64,000 nucleotides of DNA, taken from assembly GCA_000949895.1 (NCBI GenBank), contig JWIT01000001.1, forward strand, positions 124,001 through 188,000. The letters run 5' to 3'. Below the pieces are notes generated by a model. It worked only from the letters and a program-made list of their open reading frames with translations, had not been told where the DNA came from and searched no databases. The position numbers and the translations under genes were made by a program. The first letter of the stretch is position 1. Each line of letters begins with the position of its first letter. This DNA is from Agrobacterium arsenijevicii. GTDB taxonomy: Bacteria > Pseudomonadota > Alphaproteobacteria > Rhizobiales > Rhizobiaceae. Positions 8,369 through 17,456 of this stretch are shown here, piece after piece.

Positions 8369-9181
8369 CTAAACGGCCGCCAGAATCACATGTGCCTGAA
8401 TTTTGGCGACAACCTCGCCGCTGCCATACCGCGCTTCAATCGCAGATGCGGCGCAGTCCGTCGCCGCCTCCAGTTTCCCCGGCGCTCTTGCCTCGATCTC
8501 AGTCCGGAGAACGGTTCCCTGACAATAGGCGACGGCCGGAATGCGCGGCGACGGCGCGCGACTTTGTGCCGCTATCGTCTCGATCGTCACGCGGGAAAAA
8601 CCGGCACTTTCCAACTCGCTGCGGACCAATGCCGTATCGTGATAACCGTGCGGGGTGCGCACCATGAAACGCGGTGGATCGTCGGGGAACATACCTGCAA
8701 GGGCGATTGTCACCTCATTCGCGAGGTGGTTCTCCTCAATGCGGTCCCATACGTTGAATAAATAATGTCCGCCGGGCTTCAGTACCCTCTTGGCTTCACG
8801 ATAGGCGGACAGGCGATCGGGAAAAAACATCGCGCCAAACTGGCAGACAACGAGATCGAAAGCCGCATTTTCAAACGGCAGCGCCTGAGCATCCGCCTGA
8901 CGCCACCGGATGCGACTGTCGGGCGCCTGGTGCGACGCCGCAAAGTCGAGCATGGGCTGGTTGAGATCGGTCACGACATAGTTTGCAGCGGGCGACAGTT
9001 TAGGTATCAGTTCGCGGGTGACGACCCCAGTGCCCGCGGCGATTTCCAGAACATCGATCGGCATCAATGCCGCCGACCGCCGCGCCAGATCACGGGCGAA
9101 GGGCTCGAAGATCAACGGCACCATATAGCGGTCGTAGTTTTCCGGGATAGACCCGGCAAACACCTTGTCCGTTTCCAACAT
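8369..9181 (-). CDS. Class I SAM-dependent methyltransferase (UbiE-like)
   Basis: About 270 aa with the class I methyltransferase Rossmann core: motif I VLEIAAGTGVVTREL near residues 45-60, an acidic second strand (VVTDLNQPM), QADAQALPFENAAFDLVVCQ near 95-115 and RVLKPGGHYLF near 140. This is the Methyltransf_11/UbiE type that acts on small molecules or lipids; the substrate is unknown. The frame extends to 9226, but the ATG at 9181 is preceded by AGGGTG and gives the usual length. It stands alone between the ABC operon and a tRNA gene, on the same strand, with its own terminator. Confidence 0.8.
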   Translation of the reverse strand: MLETDKVFAGSIPENYDRYMVPLIFEPFARDLARRSAALMPIDVLEIAAGTGVVTRELIPKLSPAANYVVTDLNQPMLDFAASHQAPDSRIRWRQADAQALPFENAAFDLVVCQFGAMFFPDRLSAYREAKRVLKPGGHYLFNVWDRIEENHLANEVTIALAGMFPDDPPRFMVRTPHGYHDTALVRSELESAGFSRVTIETIAAQSRAPSPRIPAVAYCQGTVLRTEIEARAPGKLEAATDCAASAIEARYGSGEVVAKIQAHVILAAV

Positions 9182-9356
9182 GGCATTCACCCTGTGGCCA
9201 GTTGATGACCCCAGAGACTTTAGCACATTTACGGGAAATTCGGAATCTGTTCGGCCACGCGGGTTTTACGCAGATGCCAATGATATTGGTCTTCTACCGC
9301 ATGATAAAACAGCGGTGGGCGCAGGCCGCATTATCGTATTTTTATGGGAAGAGAAA

Positions 9357-9433
9357 TGGCGCACCCGAAGAGATTCGAACTCCTGACCCCCAGATTCGTA
9401 GTCTGGTGCTCTATCCAGCTGAGCTACGGGTGC
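9357..9433 (-). tRNA. tRNA-Arg (anticodon ACG)
   Basis: A 77-base cloverleaf on the minus strand. The acceptor stem GCACCCG pairs with CGGGTGC, the D arm contains AGCTCAGCTGGATAGAGC, the anticodon loop CTACGAA carries ACG, the T arm contains GTTCGAATC, and CCA is encoded (forward TGG at 9357-9359). The wobble A is presumably deaminated to inosine by TadA, so it reads CGU, CGC and CGA codons. The acceptor and T arm are closely like the Escherichia coli ACG arginine tRNA. Confidence 0.97.
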
Positions 9434-9650
9434 GTGCCGTTCCGGTCATTTCCGGTGGCGTGGCGATCCTCTAAAACGTCCTCATTCCGATTGCAAGCGA
9501 TTTCGTTTCGAAATTGTCATTTTTCCGCAGCAATTCACGTATCATATTGATAATGCTAACAATTCCATAAATGATGTTTTTGAAGGGCCGAATGCCGCGC
9601 GTATTCCTGCAGGTGCAGCGACTACGCCGGACTGTTTCAGGGACAGATTT

Positions 9651-11078
9651 TCAGGCGGTTCTGGCCGCCTGCACGGAAGCGGCGCGGTCGGCGATCTCAA
9701 TGCGGAACTGTGTGCCGGGACCAGGTTTCTCCACAAGCGCGATCGTGCCGCCATGGGCAAGCACCAGCTCACGCGCAATGACGAGCCCGAGGCCGGTACC
9801 GCCGGAACGGGCCGACCCCCTGAAGGCGGAAAACAGGTTCTCTTTCGCCTTGCGCGGCATTCCCGGCCCGTTGTCGTCTATCACGATGCTGACGACGCTG
9901 CCGGCTCTCTGGGCCGCGATTGACAGATGCCGAGGTGCTGCGTTCGTCGTATCGGATTGCAGGGCCTGAACGGCATTGCGACAGAGATTGTGGATCACCC
10001 GGAAAAGCTGCTCGGCATCCGCATCGACGGTGAGATCGGAGGGCACGCTGTCCTGAAACTCGATGCCGCTTTCCGGATCGAGCGCCAGAATGTCGCGTAC
10101 ATCCCGCACCAGATTGCTCAGGTGAACCGTCTTGCGTTTCGGCGCACCCTCCGTCGCCTGTCCATAGGCCAGAACTTCGCTCGTATAGGCCACGGCGCGG
10201 TCGATCGTGCGCAGCAGTTTCGGCGCAAAGCTTCTCACCATCGGATCTTTGGCGTCCACCAGCCGGTCCGACATGAGCTGCGCCGATGACAGGATATTGC
10301 GCATGTCATGGTTGATCTTTGAAACGGCGAGGCCAAGATCCACGAGATTCTTCTGCTGCCGCAGGGTTTTCTGCAACTCCGTCTGCATGTCGGCCAGATG
10401 ACGGCCCGCGACAGCCAATTCGTCGCTTCCCTCCTCCGGCACGAAAATCCGCTCCGGATTGCCCGGCTCCTCGGAGAAACGCTGCATGCCAAGCGTCAGG
10501 CGGCGTATAGGCCGGATCATGATGCGGTTGATGGAAACGAAAATAAGACTGGCGGTGACAAGCGACAGGACGATGGAGATCAGGAAAACGTTGCGGGCAT
10601 AAGCGAGCATAGCCGCCCGCAGCTTGTTTTCACCGAGCACCAGTTCGATGATGGTGTCGCTGTCGCCGACCACGTCAAAAACGCGGATGACGCGGTTGCC
10701 GCCGAACAGCAATGTCGAGAAGGCATCCCGCACCGCCGCCAGTTGCGAGACATCGGAAAGATCATATTGCTCGTCGACCCCCGGCGGCGTTTCCGCAACC
10801 GCCAGCAGGCGCGACGTGCCATCCTTACGCAACGCAATCAGCTTCGCCCCGGTGGCCATCAGCGTGTCGTTCTGCACGCTTCGCGGCAATTCGGCCTGCA
10901 GGCCATCGATCACCGCGCCGGCGGCGGCAGCCGTGTTCAGGCGGTCCCGCAGCCAGGAAAGGCGCATATTGGCGACAGAAGGCACGAAGATCAGCACTTC
11001 GGCAATCATCACGAAAATGACGGTAAGCAACAGCAGTCGCCCGGAGAGACCCCCGGTCAATCCCGGCATGCAGTGCAC
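9651..11078 (-). CDS. Orphan membrane sensor histidine kinase (HAMP, HDMRN-type H-box)
   Basis: Sensor kinase with two membrane segments (about residues 14-36 and 165-190 from the chosen start), a periplasmic sensor of about 125 residues with no recognised fold, and a HAMP region. Its phosphoacceptor box is unusual, INHDMRNILSS in place of HELRTPL. The catalytic domain is complete: N-box HNLCRNAVQAL, G1 DNGPGMP and G2 GGTGLGL. No response regulator is adjacent. The frame is open to a TTG at 11234; I prefer the GTG at 11078 because GAGG lies eight bases upstream, and ATG 11069 is an alternative. Stimulus and partner cannot be inferred. Confidence 0.85.
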   Translation of the reverse strand: MHCMPGLTGGLSGRLLLLTVIFVMIAEVLIFVPSVANMRLSWLRDRLNTAAAAGAVIDGLQAELPRSVQNDTLMATGAKLIALRKDGTSRLLAVAETPPGVDEQYDLSDVSQLAAVRDAFSTLLFGGNRVIRVFDVVGDSDTIIELVLGENKLRAAMLAYARNVFLISIVLSLVTASLIFVSINRIMIRPIRRLTLGMQRFSEEPGNPERIFVPEEGSDELAVAGRHLADMQTELQKTLRQQKNLVDLGLAVSKINHDMRNILSSAQLMSDRLVDAKDPMVRSFAPKLLRTIDRAVAYTSEVLAYGQATEGAPKRKTVHLSNLVRDVRDILALDPESGIEFQDSVPSDLTVDADAEQLFRVIHNLCRNAVQALQSDTTNAAPRHLSIAAQRAGSVVSIVIDDNGPGMPRKAKENLFSAFRGSARSGGTGLGLVIARELVLAHGGTIALVEKPGPGTQFRIEIADRAASVQAARTA

Positions 11079-11249
11079 CGGATTGTCCTCCGTGCCGTCC
11101 AAGCTGTCTACGCCTTTAGAAAACACCGGGCCCTGATCCTGTATGCGCGCCGCCGCTTCGGTGGAACGGCTCGATTTATATGCAAGCACGATAATAGGAC
11201 CTAACAGATATTTTTCCAATGCGTTGCAAAACAAACGGTTTCATCGGCC

Positions 11250-11282
11250 AAAAAAAGAACGCCGCCCGGAAGGGGCGGCGTT
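11250..11282 (-). terminator. Intrinsic terminator of the first chemoreceptor gene
   Basis: Perfect 10-bp stem AACGCCGCCC / GGGCGGCGTT (11258-11267 and 11273-11282) with a 5-base loop, followed on the minus strand by a run of seven Ts (11256-11250). It lies about 40 bases beyond the chemoreceptor stop and separates it from the sensor kinase downstream. Confidence 0.9.
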
Positions 11283-11323
11283 TGAAGCAAAACCGGTCGA
11301 AAGCGAACCCTAGGGTGGAGACC

Positions 11324-13351
11324 TCAGAACTCCTGCCAGTCGCCGTTCGCTACAGCAGCGGCCGGCTGGGCGTTGAGGGCGCGGCTGACGCTGTTCATCA
11401 ATTTGCGAGCCGGAGAGGCCACCGCCGCTGCCCGGCCGGACACCGCCACAGGCCGCATCGGCTGTTCTGCGCGGGAGCGGAGCTGAGCATCCTCGGCGCC
11501 GACCTTGAAGCGCGATACCAGCGTCACGAGATGGCCGGCCTCGCCGCTCAGCTTGTGGGTGGCAGCCGAGGTCTCCTCGACCATGGCGGCATTGCGCTGC
11601 GTTACCTGGTCCATCTGGTTGATCGCCGTGTTGACTTCGTGCAGGCCGGTCGATTGCTCTCGCGCCGCCGTGGCAATCGAGTGAATGTGCTCGTTGATCG
11701 CCAGAACACGGGTCTCGATTTCGTTCAATGCGCTGCCGGTTCTTTGAACCAGCGATACGCCACGTCCGACCTCTTCGCCGGATTTGGTGATCAGTGCCTT
11801 GATATCCTTAGCAGCCGTTGCCGAGCGTTGCGCCAGTTCGCGCACCTCCTGTGCGACGACGGCAAAGCCCTTGCCCGCCTCACCCGCACGCGCAGCCTCG
11901 ACGCCGGCGTTCAGCGCCAGCAGATTGGTCTGGAAGGCGATCTCATCAATAACATTGATAATCTGGCTGATCTCCCGCGAGGCGTGCTCGATGCGATCCA
12001 TGGCGGAAACGGCATCGCGCACGACATTGGCGGATTCTGCCGTCTTCTGCTTGGTCTCGGCAACCATGCTGCTTGCTTCCTGCGCGCGATCCGTGGAATT
12101 GCGAACGACGGCGGTGATCTCGTCGAGAGCGGCGGAGGTTTCCTCCAGTGCCGCAGCCTGCTGTTCCGTCCGCTTCGACAGGTCGTCGGCAGCCGAGCGC
12201 AACTCGTTCGCATTGCCGCTGATGCCTTCCGTGCTGCTGCGCACCTCGCGCATCGTTTCGCGCAGCTTGGTCAGCGTCTGGTTGACGTTCGTCTGGAGCT
12301 CGGCGAACACGCCGCGGAACTCGCCGTCCATCTTTTCCGTCAGATCGCCGCGCGCCAGACCTTCGATGACGCGGCTGGTTTCAGAGACGCCGTTGTCCAC
12401 CCCGATGAGCAGGGCATTGATCGTCTCGGCGAAACGATTGAGGTTTTCGTCGCCATAATCCTTGTTGATGCGACGGCTGAAATCGCCCTGGGCTGCAGCA
12501 TCCACGACAACGGCCATGCCGGCCTGCAGATCATCGCTCTTGGCTCGCATCGCAGTTTCCTGCGCATTCATGCGGCGTACTTCGCGGCCATTCTTCTTGA
12601 AGACCTCGACGGCCGCCGCCATTTCACCGATTTCGTCGTTCCGGCCAAGATAGGGCACGTCCGCGTCCAGATTTCCATCCGCCACGGCGTTCATGACTTC
12701 CGAAACCTTGCGGATGGGCGCGCTCAACTGCCGCGCGCCGATGTAGAGGCCGAATGCCGCGCCGGCCAATATGCCGCTGCCGGTGACGATGATGACCAGC
12801 CAGAAGGTGGTCGTGACAAAATCGGCGATACCGGCCTTGACGGTGGCAAGCTCGGCAATGTCGTTTTTCACGACGGCATCGATTTCCGCCTGATAGGCTT
12901 TGCGGTTGGCCCGGTTCGCCTCGTTGTTACCCTGCTGGTTGGCCGCCTGCGGGCCGGTTTCCCGGGCAAGCCGTGCGGTTTCCAGACGGAAAGCCTTGAA
13001 TTCCTTGAACCGGCTGGAGAGATTGTCGAAGGCCGCCTTCTGTTCCGCCGGAACGAGAGGGGTCCAGGTCGCGATCAACTTCTCCATGGCGTCGAGGTTC
13101 TTCACGATGCCATCAGCGAAAGGTGCCGCCTTTTCGGCGTCAGGGGCAGCGTAAACGCCACGCGCCTCCATGACGACCGCGGTCACAAGGCGGTTCAGCG
13201 CTTCGCCCTTATAGGCGCGCTCGGCTGCCTTTTCGTATCCAACCGTGCGGACCTGGAATTCGCTGACCGCATATATGGACAGGCCGCCTATGGTACAGGC
13301 CACTAGGCTCATCAGTCCGACAAGAAGATTGATACGACCGCGAATTCTCAA
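11324..13351 (-). CDS. Methyl-accepting chemotaxis protein with tandem HAMP
   Basis: Chemoreceptor of 675 aa. A first TM near residues 8-30 and a second near 183-208 flank a helical periplasmic ligand domain of about 150 residues that lacks Cache motifs. A HAMP domain follows (about 208-262), then a second HAMP-like segment ending in [10 protein letters not shown], then the MA signalling domain with the conserved hairpin tip [20 protein letters not shown]. The extreme C-terminus DWQEF matches the xWxxF pentapeptide that tethers CheR and CheB in other receptors. It is a single-gene unit with its own terminator; the ligand is unknown. Confidence 0.95.
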   Translation of the reverse strand: MRIRGRINLLVGLMSLVACTIGGLSIYAVSEFQVRTVGYEKAAERAYKGEALNRLVTAVVMEARGVYAAPDAEKAAPFADGIVKNLDAMEKLIATWTPLVPAEQKAAFDNLSSRFKEFKAFRLETARLARETGPQAANQQGNNEANRANRKAYQAEIDAVVKNDIAELATVKAGIADFVTTTFWLVIIVTGSGILAGAAFGLYIGARQLSAPIRKVSEVMNAVADGNLDADVPYLGRNDEIGEMAAAVEVFKKNGREVRRMNAQETAMRAKSDDLQAGMAVVVDAAAQGDFSRRINKDYGDENLNRFAETINALLIGVDNGVSETSRVIEGLARGDLTEKMDGEFRGVFAELQTNVNQTLTKLRETMREVRSSTEGISGNANELRSAADDLSKRTEQQAAALEETSAALDEITAVVRNSTDRAQEASSMVAETKQKTAESANVVRDAVSAMDRIEHASREISQIINVIDEIAFQTNLLALNAGVEAARAGEAGKGFAVVAQEVRELAQRSATAAKDIKALITKSGEEVGRGVSLVQRTGSALNEIETRVLAINEHIHSIATAAREQSTGLHEVNTAINQMDQVTQRNAAMVEETSAATHKLSGEAGHLVTLVSRFKVGAEDAQLRSRAEQPMRPVAVSGRAAAVASPARKLMNSVSRALNAQPAAAVANGDWQEF

Positions 13352-13700
13352 TTTTCATTCCCCCAAAAAGCCAGCCGCACGATGGAAATTGGGAAGCTGG
13401 CATAACTTTTCCCATGACAATATTTATCAATGCCGTCTTAAGAAAGAATTTCAGAATTTACCGATCGCGAGACGGATCGCGCCCGCAGCGCCCGTGTGCG
13501 AAGCCGATTTCAGGGCGCTTCCGCAAAAGGTGAACCGCGAAAACCCCTTCGGCAATTGACTTTGCTCGGCCTATGCCCTTATAAGCCGCGCACGCTCGGC
13601 CATTAGAAGCTCGCCCAGGCGGGGTTAGCCGTGCAAAAAACGAAACGCTCTTGCAAATAGTGCAAATTCAAGAAGGGCCGCACACCGCGGTATTAAATAA
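13352..13700. other. Intergenic region between chemoreceptor and rpmH
   Basis: This 349-base stretch holds no convincing gene. The left part should carry the chemoreceptor promoter on the minus strand. The right part carries a sigma-70-type promoter for rpmH (13556-13585) and a leader of roughly 110 bases that can fold into an imperfect long hairpin between GCACG near 13590 and CGTGC near 13635. A regulatory role for this fold is possible but not shown. Confidence 0.6.
13556..13585 (+). promoter_or_regulatory. Housekeeping-type promoter of rpmH-rnpA-yidC-engB
   Basis: TTGACT at 13556-13561 and TATAAG at 13580-13585 with an 18-base spacer are close to the sigma-70 consensus. This is the best promoter match upstream of the ribosomal protein cluster and predicts a start near 13592, giving a leader of about 108 bases. 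Confidence 0.65.
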
Positions 13701-13838
13701 ATGTCGAAGCGTACCTACCAACCGTCCAAGCTTGTCCGCAAGCGTCGTCATGGTTTCCGTGCCCGTATGGCTACTGCCGGCGGTCGCAAAGTTCTCGCAG
13801 CCCGCCGTGCGCGCGGCCGCGCAAGTCTGTCGGCTTAA
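13701..13838 (+). CDS. rpmH: 50S ribosomal protein L34
   Basis: A 45-residue basic protein starting [20 protein letters not shown], which is diagnostic for bacterial L34 of the large ribosomal subunit. It is followed directly by rnpA, the universal rpmH-rnpA arrangement, and lies behind a strong promoter. No clear Shine-Dalgarno sequence precedes the ATG. The C-terminus reads ARGRASLSA, whereas most L34 proteins have a doubly basic K-R pair at this point; this may be a true variant. Confidence 0.97.
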   Translation: MSKRTYQPSKLVRKRRHGFRARMATAGGRKVLAARRARGRASLSA

Positions 13839-13874
13839 TTGCCGTCTCTGTGGCCCGATGAAAGTCGCGGGCAC

Positions 13875-14258
13875 ATGAGCAAGACAAAAAAACTGCCCGG
13901 CCGGCTTAAAAACCGGTCGGATTTTCTTGCCGTTCAGACGGGGGAAAAGCGGCGGGGAGGCACCTTTCTTCTGGAAGTCCTCGACCGGAAAGCCCCGGAA
14001 ACCGAACCTCGGGTCGGTTTCACCGTAACGAAAAGACAAGGCAACGCGGTCGAGCGAAATCGCATGCGCCGCCGTCTCAAGGAAGCCGTCAGGCTTTCTG
14101 CCGGATTCGCAATGAAGCCCGGCCATGACTATGTGATTGTCGCCCGCAGGGACGTGCTCGAGACGGCCTTCCCAAAACTTCAGTCTCTCCTTACCGAGCG
14201 AATTGAAGGAACGGCGAAACCGAAACGGTCCCAGGACACCCGCTCCAGGAAAGAATGA
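13875..14258 (+). CDS. rnpA: Ribonuclease P protein component
   Basis: Protein subunit of RNase P (127 aa), which binds the catalytic RNA and helps remove 5' leaders from tRNA precursors. The RNR signature is visible as [14 protein letters not shown] near residues 58-71, with [12 protein letters not shown] just before it. The frame extends upstream to a TTG directly after rpmH, but the ATG at 13875 gives the family N-terminus. Its end overlaps the yidC start by four bases. Confidence 0.95.
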   Translation: MSKTKKLPGRLKNRSDFLAVQTGEKRRGGTFLLEVLDRKAPETEPRVGFTVTKRQGNAVERNRMRRRLKEAVRLSAGFAMKPGHDYVIVARRDVLETAFPKLQSLLTERIEGTAKPKRSQDTRSRKE

Positions 14259-16057
14259 TGGAAAAGAACCGCAATTACTTCATCGCGATAGCCCTTTCGG
14301 TTGTCATCGTCCTCGCCTGGCAATTCCTTTACATGAATCCGCGCATCGATCAGCAGCGCCGCGCCGAAGAGGCCCGCCAGGCGCAGCAGCAGACGACGCA
14401 GCAACAGCAGGCACCGGGTGCCGCACCCGGCGCGACCGTCGACGGCGCTCCGCCTGCCTCCTCCACGCAGGCCGCCGCAACGGCGACGCGTGAAGAAGCG
14501 ATTGCAAAAAGCCAGCGTGTCGCCATCGACACCAAGGCCATCGCCGGCTCGATCAATCTGACCGGCGCCCGCTTCGATGACATCCGGCTCAAGGGCTACC
14601 ATGAGACCGTTGATGACTCGAGCCCGATCATCACGCTGTTTTCGCCTTCCGACACCAAGGACGGCTACTTCACCGAACTCGGTTATGTCGGCGGCGCCGA
14701 TGCTGGCAGCGTTCCCGGTCCTACGACTGTTTGGGCGCTCGCAAGCGGCGACAAGCTGACGGAAACCACGCCGGTCACCCTGAAGTACACCAACCAGAAT
14801 GGCGTCGTTTTCTCCCGTACCGTTTCGATCGATCAGCATTACATGATCACGGTCAACGACAAGGTCGAAAACCCCGGACAGGCAGCCGTCTCCTTCGCCA
14901 CCTATGGCCGCGTGACGCGCAACAACAAGCCGGCGATACCGCCCGTTTTCGTCATCCATGAAGGCTTCCTCGGCGTCTCTGGCAAAGATGGCAGCCTGAC
15001 GGAAGAAAAGTACAAGGACGTCGAAGAAACCCCGGTAACGGTTGCAAAGGCAACCGGCGGCTGGCTCGGTATCACCGACAAATATTGGGCCGCTGCCATT
15101 GTGCCGCCGCAGATGACGCCGTTCGAAACGCGTTACTCGCACATCAAGGGCAATCAGCCGAGCTACCAGGCCGATTTCAAGAGCGACACGATGACGGTCG
15201 AACCCGGCCAGTCCATCGAACTGAAGAGCCTTGTCTTCGCCGGCGCCAAGGAAGTGCCGCTGGTTGACCGTTACGAAACCGAATATTCCATTCCGAAGTT
15301 CGACCTCCTGATCGACTGGGGCTGGTTCTACTTCATCACCAAGCCGATGTTCAAAATGATGGATTTCTTCTTCCGTTATTTTGGTAATTTCGGCGTGGCC
15401 ATCCTGCTCACCACCATCGTCGTCAAGGCCCTCTTCTTCCCGCTCGCCAGCAAGCAATATGCATCCATGGCGAACATGAAGCGTATGCAGCCGAAGATGG
15501 AAGAGCTGAAGGCCAAGCATGGCGATGACCGCATGGCCATGCAGCAGGCGATGATGCAGCTCTACAAGGAAGAGAAGATCAACCCGGTAGCCGGCTGCTG
15601 GCCGATGCTGCTGCAGATCCCGGTCTTCTTCGCACTCTACAAGGTCATCTACGTCACCATCGAAATGCGGCATGCACCGTTCTTCGGCTGGATCCACGAC
15701 CTTTCCGCTCCGGATCCGACGTCGCTGTTCAACCTGTTCGGCCTTCTGCCTTACGACGTGCCGCACTTCCTGATGATCGGCGTCTGGCCGCTCGTCATGG
15801 GCATCACCATGTTCCTGCAGATGCGCATGAACCCGACGCCGCCCGATCCGACACAGGCGATGATCTTCACCTGGATGCCGCTGATCTTCACCTTCATGCT
15901 GGCCTCCTTCCCCGCCGGTCTGGTCATCTACTGGGCGTGGAACAACACGCTCTCCATCAGCCAGCAGGCCCTTATCATGAAGCGTCACGGCGCCAAGATC
16001 GAGTTGTTCGACAACCTCAAAGGGCTGTTCAAACGAAAGCCGGTGCAATCGAAATGA
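14255..16057 (+). CDS. yidC: Membrane protein insertase YidC
   Basis: Inner-membrane insertase of 600 aa that inserts and folds membrane proteins with or without SecYEG. TM1 lies near residues 8-25, followed by a Gln/Ala-rich linker (about 40-80) and the large periplasmic domain of Gram-negative YidC. The conserved insertase core starts near residue 350 ([20 protein letters not shown]), with the cytoplasmic helical hairpin [20 protein letters not shown] and C-terminal segments ending in [10 protein letters not shown]. The start overlaps rnpA and the end overlaps engB, so three genes are translationally coupled. Confidence 0.97.
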   Translation: MMEKNRNYFIAIALSVVIVLAWQFLYMNPRIDQQRRAEEARQAQQQTTQQQQAPGAAPGATVDGAPPASSTQAAATATREEAIAKSQRVAIDTKAIAGSINLTGARFDDIRLKGYHETVDDSSPIITLFSPSDTKDGYFTELGYVGGADAGSVPGPTTVWALASGDKLTETTPVTLKYTNQNGVVFSRTVSIDQHYMITVNDKVENPGQAAVSFATYGRVTRNNKPAIPPVFVIHEGFLGVSGKDGSLTEEKYKDVEETPVTVAKATGGWLGITDKYWAAAIVPPQMTPFETRYSHIKGNQPSYQADFKSDTMTVEPGQSIELKSLVFAGAKEVPLVDRYETEYSIPKFDLLIDWGWFYFITKPMFKMMDFFFRYFGNFGVAILLTTIVVKALFFPLASKQYASMANMKRMQPKMEELKAKHGDDRMAMQQAMMQLYKEEKINPVAGCWPMLLQIPVFFALYKVIYVTIEMRHAPFFGWIHDLSAPDPTSLFNLFGLLPYDVPHFLMIGVWPLVMGITMFLQMRMNPTPPDPTQAMIFTWMPLIFTFMLASFPAGLVIYWAWNNTLSISQQALIMKRHGAKIELFDNLKGLFKRKPVQSK

Positions 16058-16707
16058 GTGAAACCGGTCCGGCAACCGAAAAGCCCCTGTTCGGGCGACC
16101 CTGGATATTCATCCGCGGCGTTCCCGCGATGAAATTCCTGCCGCCCGAAGGCCCGCCGGAGATTGCCTTCGCCGGACGTTCGAATGTCGGCAAGTCCTCG
16201 CTCATCAATGCGCTGGTGGGCCACAAAGGGCTTGCCCGCACCTCCAACACGCCCGGACGCACGCAGGAACTGAACTATTTCGTTCCTGAAGGTTATTCGG
16301 GCGAGCCGGGCGACCTGCCGCCGATGGCGCTGGTCGACATGCCGGGTTACGGTTATGCGCAGGCGCCCAAGGACCATGTCGATGCCTGGACGAAGCTCGT
16401 CTTCGACTATCTGCGCGGACGTGCGACGCTGAAGCGCGTTTACGTGCTGATCGATTCCCGCCATGGCATAAAAAAGAATGACGAAGAGGTTCTGGGCCTG
16501 CTCGACAAGGCGGCCGTGTCCTATCAGGTCGTGCTGACGAAGACAGACAAGATCAAGGACGTTGGCGTTCCCCGGCTGATCAGTGAGACGCTGGAGAAAA
16601 TCCGCAAGCGTCCCGCCGCCTATCCGGAAGTTCTCGCCACCTCGTCGGAAAAATCCTTCGGGCTGGATAGCCTGCGCGCCGAGATCGTACGAACGGTCTC
16701 TCTCTAA
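16054..16707 (+). CDS. engB: Ribosome biogenesis GTPase YsxC/EngB
   Basis: Essential small GTPase (217 aa) involved in 50S subunit maturation. Motifs in order: G1 [12 protein letters not shown] near residues 44-55, the switch I/G2 region with NTPGRTQ, G3 DMPGYG near 93-98, G4 TKTD near 160 and a G5-like TSSEKS. The frame starts further upstream inside yidC, but ATG 16054 overlaps the yidC stop (ATGA) and gives the family start [19 protein letters not shown]. It is the last gene of the rpmH cluster. Confidence 0.95.
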   Translation: MSETGPATEKPLFGRPWIFIRGVPAMKFLPPEGPPEIAFAGRSNVGKSSLINALVGHKGLARTSNTPGRTQELNYFVPEGYSGEPGDLPPMALVDMPGYGYAQAPKDHVDAWTKLVFDYLRGRATLKRVYVLIDSRHGIKKNDEEVLGLLDKAAVSYQVVLTKTDKIKDVGVPRLISETLEKIRKRPAAYPEVLATSSEKSFGLDSLRAEIVRTVSL

Positions 16708-16710
16708 AAG

Positions 16711-16732
16711 ACCATCGCCTTCAGGCGATGGT
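16711..16732. terminator. Hairpin between engB and the anti-sigma-like gene
   Basis: Perfect 9-bp stem ACCATCGCC / GGCGATGGT with a 4-base loop. It lies four bases after the engB stop. On the minus strand it is followed by CTTTT, and its loop contains the stop codon of the convergent anti-sigma-like gene. It probably ends transcription from both sides. Confidence 0.65.
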
Positions 16733-17098
16733 GAAAAGCAGGACGGCGGTCCAGAGCATCGCCGTCAATGCCAGAAGCCGCCAGAAACGTACGGAATTCC
16801 AGACTTCCGAAAACATGGCGACGAACATGCTGCCATTGCGCAGCGGCTGGCCCTTGAAAGGCAGGCCGGAGCGGGCCGGATCCATATCAAGCAGCGCTGC
16901 AACACTCGCCCTTTCGCGATATTCGGTTTCCGCAAGATTGTCCCGCCAGCGCCTGACCATGGCGGCGAACTGGCGGTCGCGTTTAACGCGTTTGGCAAGC
17001 TCCGCCATGCTTTCCGGCGGCAGGGCACCCAGCACATATTCGCCAGCGAGCACTTCGTCCCGCAAACCGCTTTGCTTGTCTCGATCCGGTGCCGTCAT
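16721..17098 (-). CDS. Minimal anti-sigma (RskA N-terminal-like) single-TM protein
   Basis: A 125-aa protein whose N-terminal half resembles the zinc-free anti-sigma fold of RskA-type factors: LAGEYVLGALPPES near residues 17-30 and FAAMVRRWRDNLA near 43-55. A single TM at the extreme C-terminus (WRLLALTAMLWTAVLLFTIA) is followed immediately by the stop. RskA proteins are normally about twice as long, with a periplasmic C-terminal domain that is absent here. No sigma-factor gene is adjacent. It may be a shortened, still functional regulator or a remnant; the stop falls in a terminator hairpin, which argues for a settled 3' end. The match to the family is by eye. Confidence 0.65.
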   Translation of the reverse strand: MTAPDRDKQSGLRDEVLAGEYVLGALPPESMAELAKRVKRDRQFAAMVRRWRDNLAETEYRERASVAALLDMDPARSGLPFKGQPLRNGSMFVAMFSEVWNSVRFWRLLALTAMLWTAVLLFTIA

Positions 17099-17456
17099 AT
17101 GTTTTCAAACTCCTCGGTCGTTCAGGCCAGCATCGTTTGCGCGACGCGCGACGATCCTCCGTCGCCCTGCTGAATAACCCCTCCCCTGCTGCCACAAGGC
17201 TGGTCCGATTGGCGCTTTATGTCAATCTTATTACGCGTTCCCGAGTGCCCGAAAGTAGAATTTTACTATGCGCCGACACAATAAGGCCCGGAGTTCCTTT
17301 CATTCATCCAAAGCGCGCATTCACCTGTCCTTGCAAACGCTCCGGCAGGGCGAATCCGCGCATCCTGCACTGCAAAAATCGATTCCGATTTTTGCGCTGA
17401 TGTTGTAGAGCGATGAAAGGCTCTCAAGGGCCGCAACCACAGACCGAGGTTTTTCC
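17099..17456. other. Intergenic region between anti-sigma-like gene and argB
   Basis: This 358-base divergent region carries the promoters of both flanking genes. I see no gene or RNA fold of a known class in it. The clearest feature is a perfect 10-bp palindrome at 17372-17395, listed separately. There is no convincing sigma-70 hexamer pair for argB. Confidence 0.5.
17372..17395. repeat. Palindromic intergenic element GCAAAAATCG/CGATTTTTGC
   Basis: Ten-bp perfect arms (17372-17381 and 17386-17395) with a 4-base loop, 60 bases before argB. A related palindrome with CAAGAAATCG arms lies at 45735-45761. Both end in ATCG next to the loop and both sit between genes, as expected of a small interspersed palindromic element. 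Family membership is inference from two copies. Confidence 0.45.

Noticed and set aside
9202-9550. Plus-strand peptides across the tRNA gene (for example one containing KRFELLTPRFVVWCSIQLSYG-like sequence)
   Set aside because: These are translations of the antisense strand of tRNA-Arg, a well-known source of false protein families. The tRNA cloverleaf is complete and explains the conservation.
11219-13306. A 695-codon plus-strand open frame
   Set aside because: It is antisense to the first chemoreceptor, whose HAMP and MA signalling domains are intact; the composition is that of a shadow frame.
14180-16075. A 631-codon minus-strand open frame
   Set aside because: It is antisense to rnpA and yidC. 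It is rich in Arg, His and Asp with no domain, as expected for a shadow of YidC codons.
17250-17330. EcfG-type promoter (GGAAC-N17-CGTT) before the anti-sigma-like gene
   Set aside because: GGAAC occurs twice on the minus strand, but the matching -10 CGTT is absent at the right spacing in both cases.
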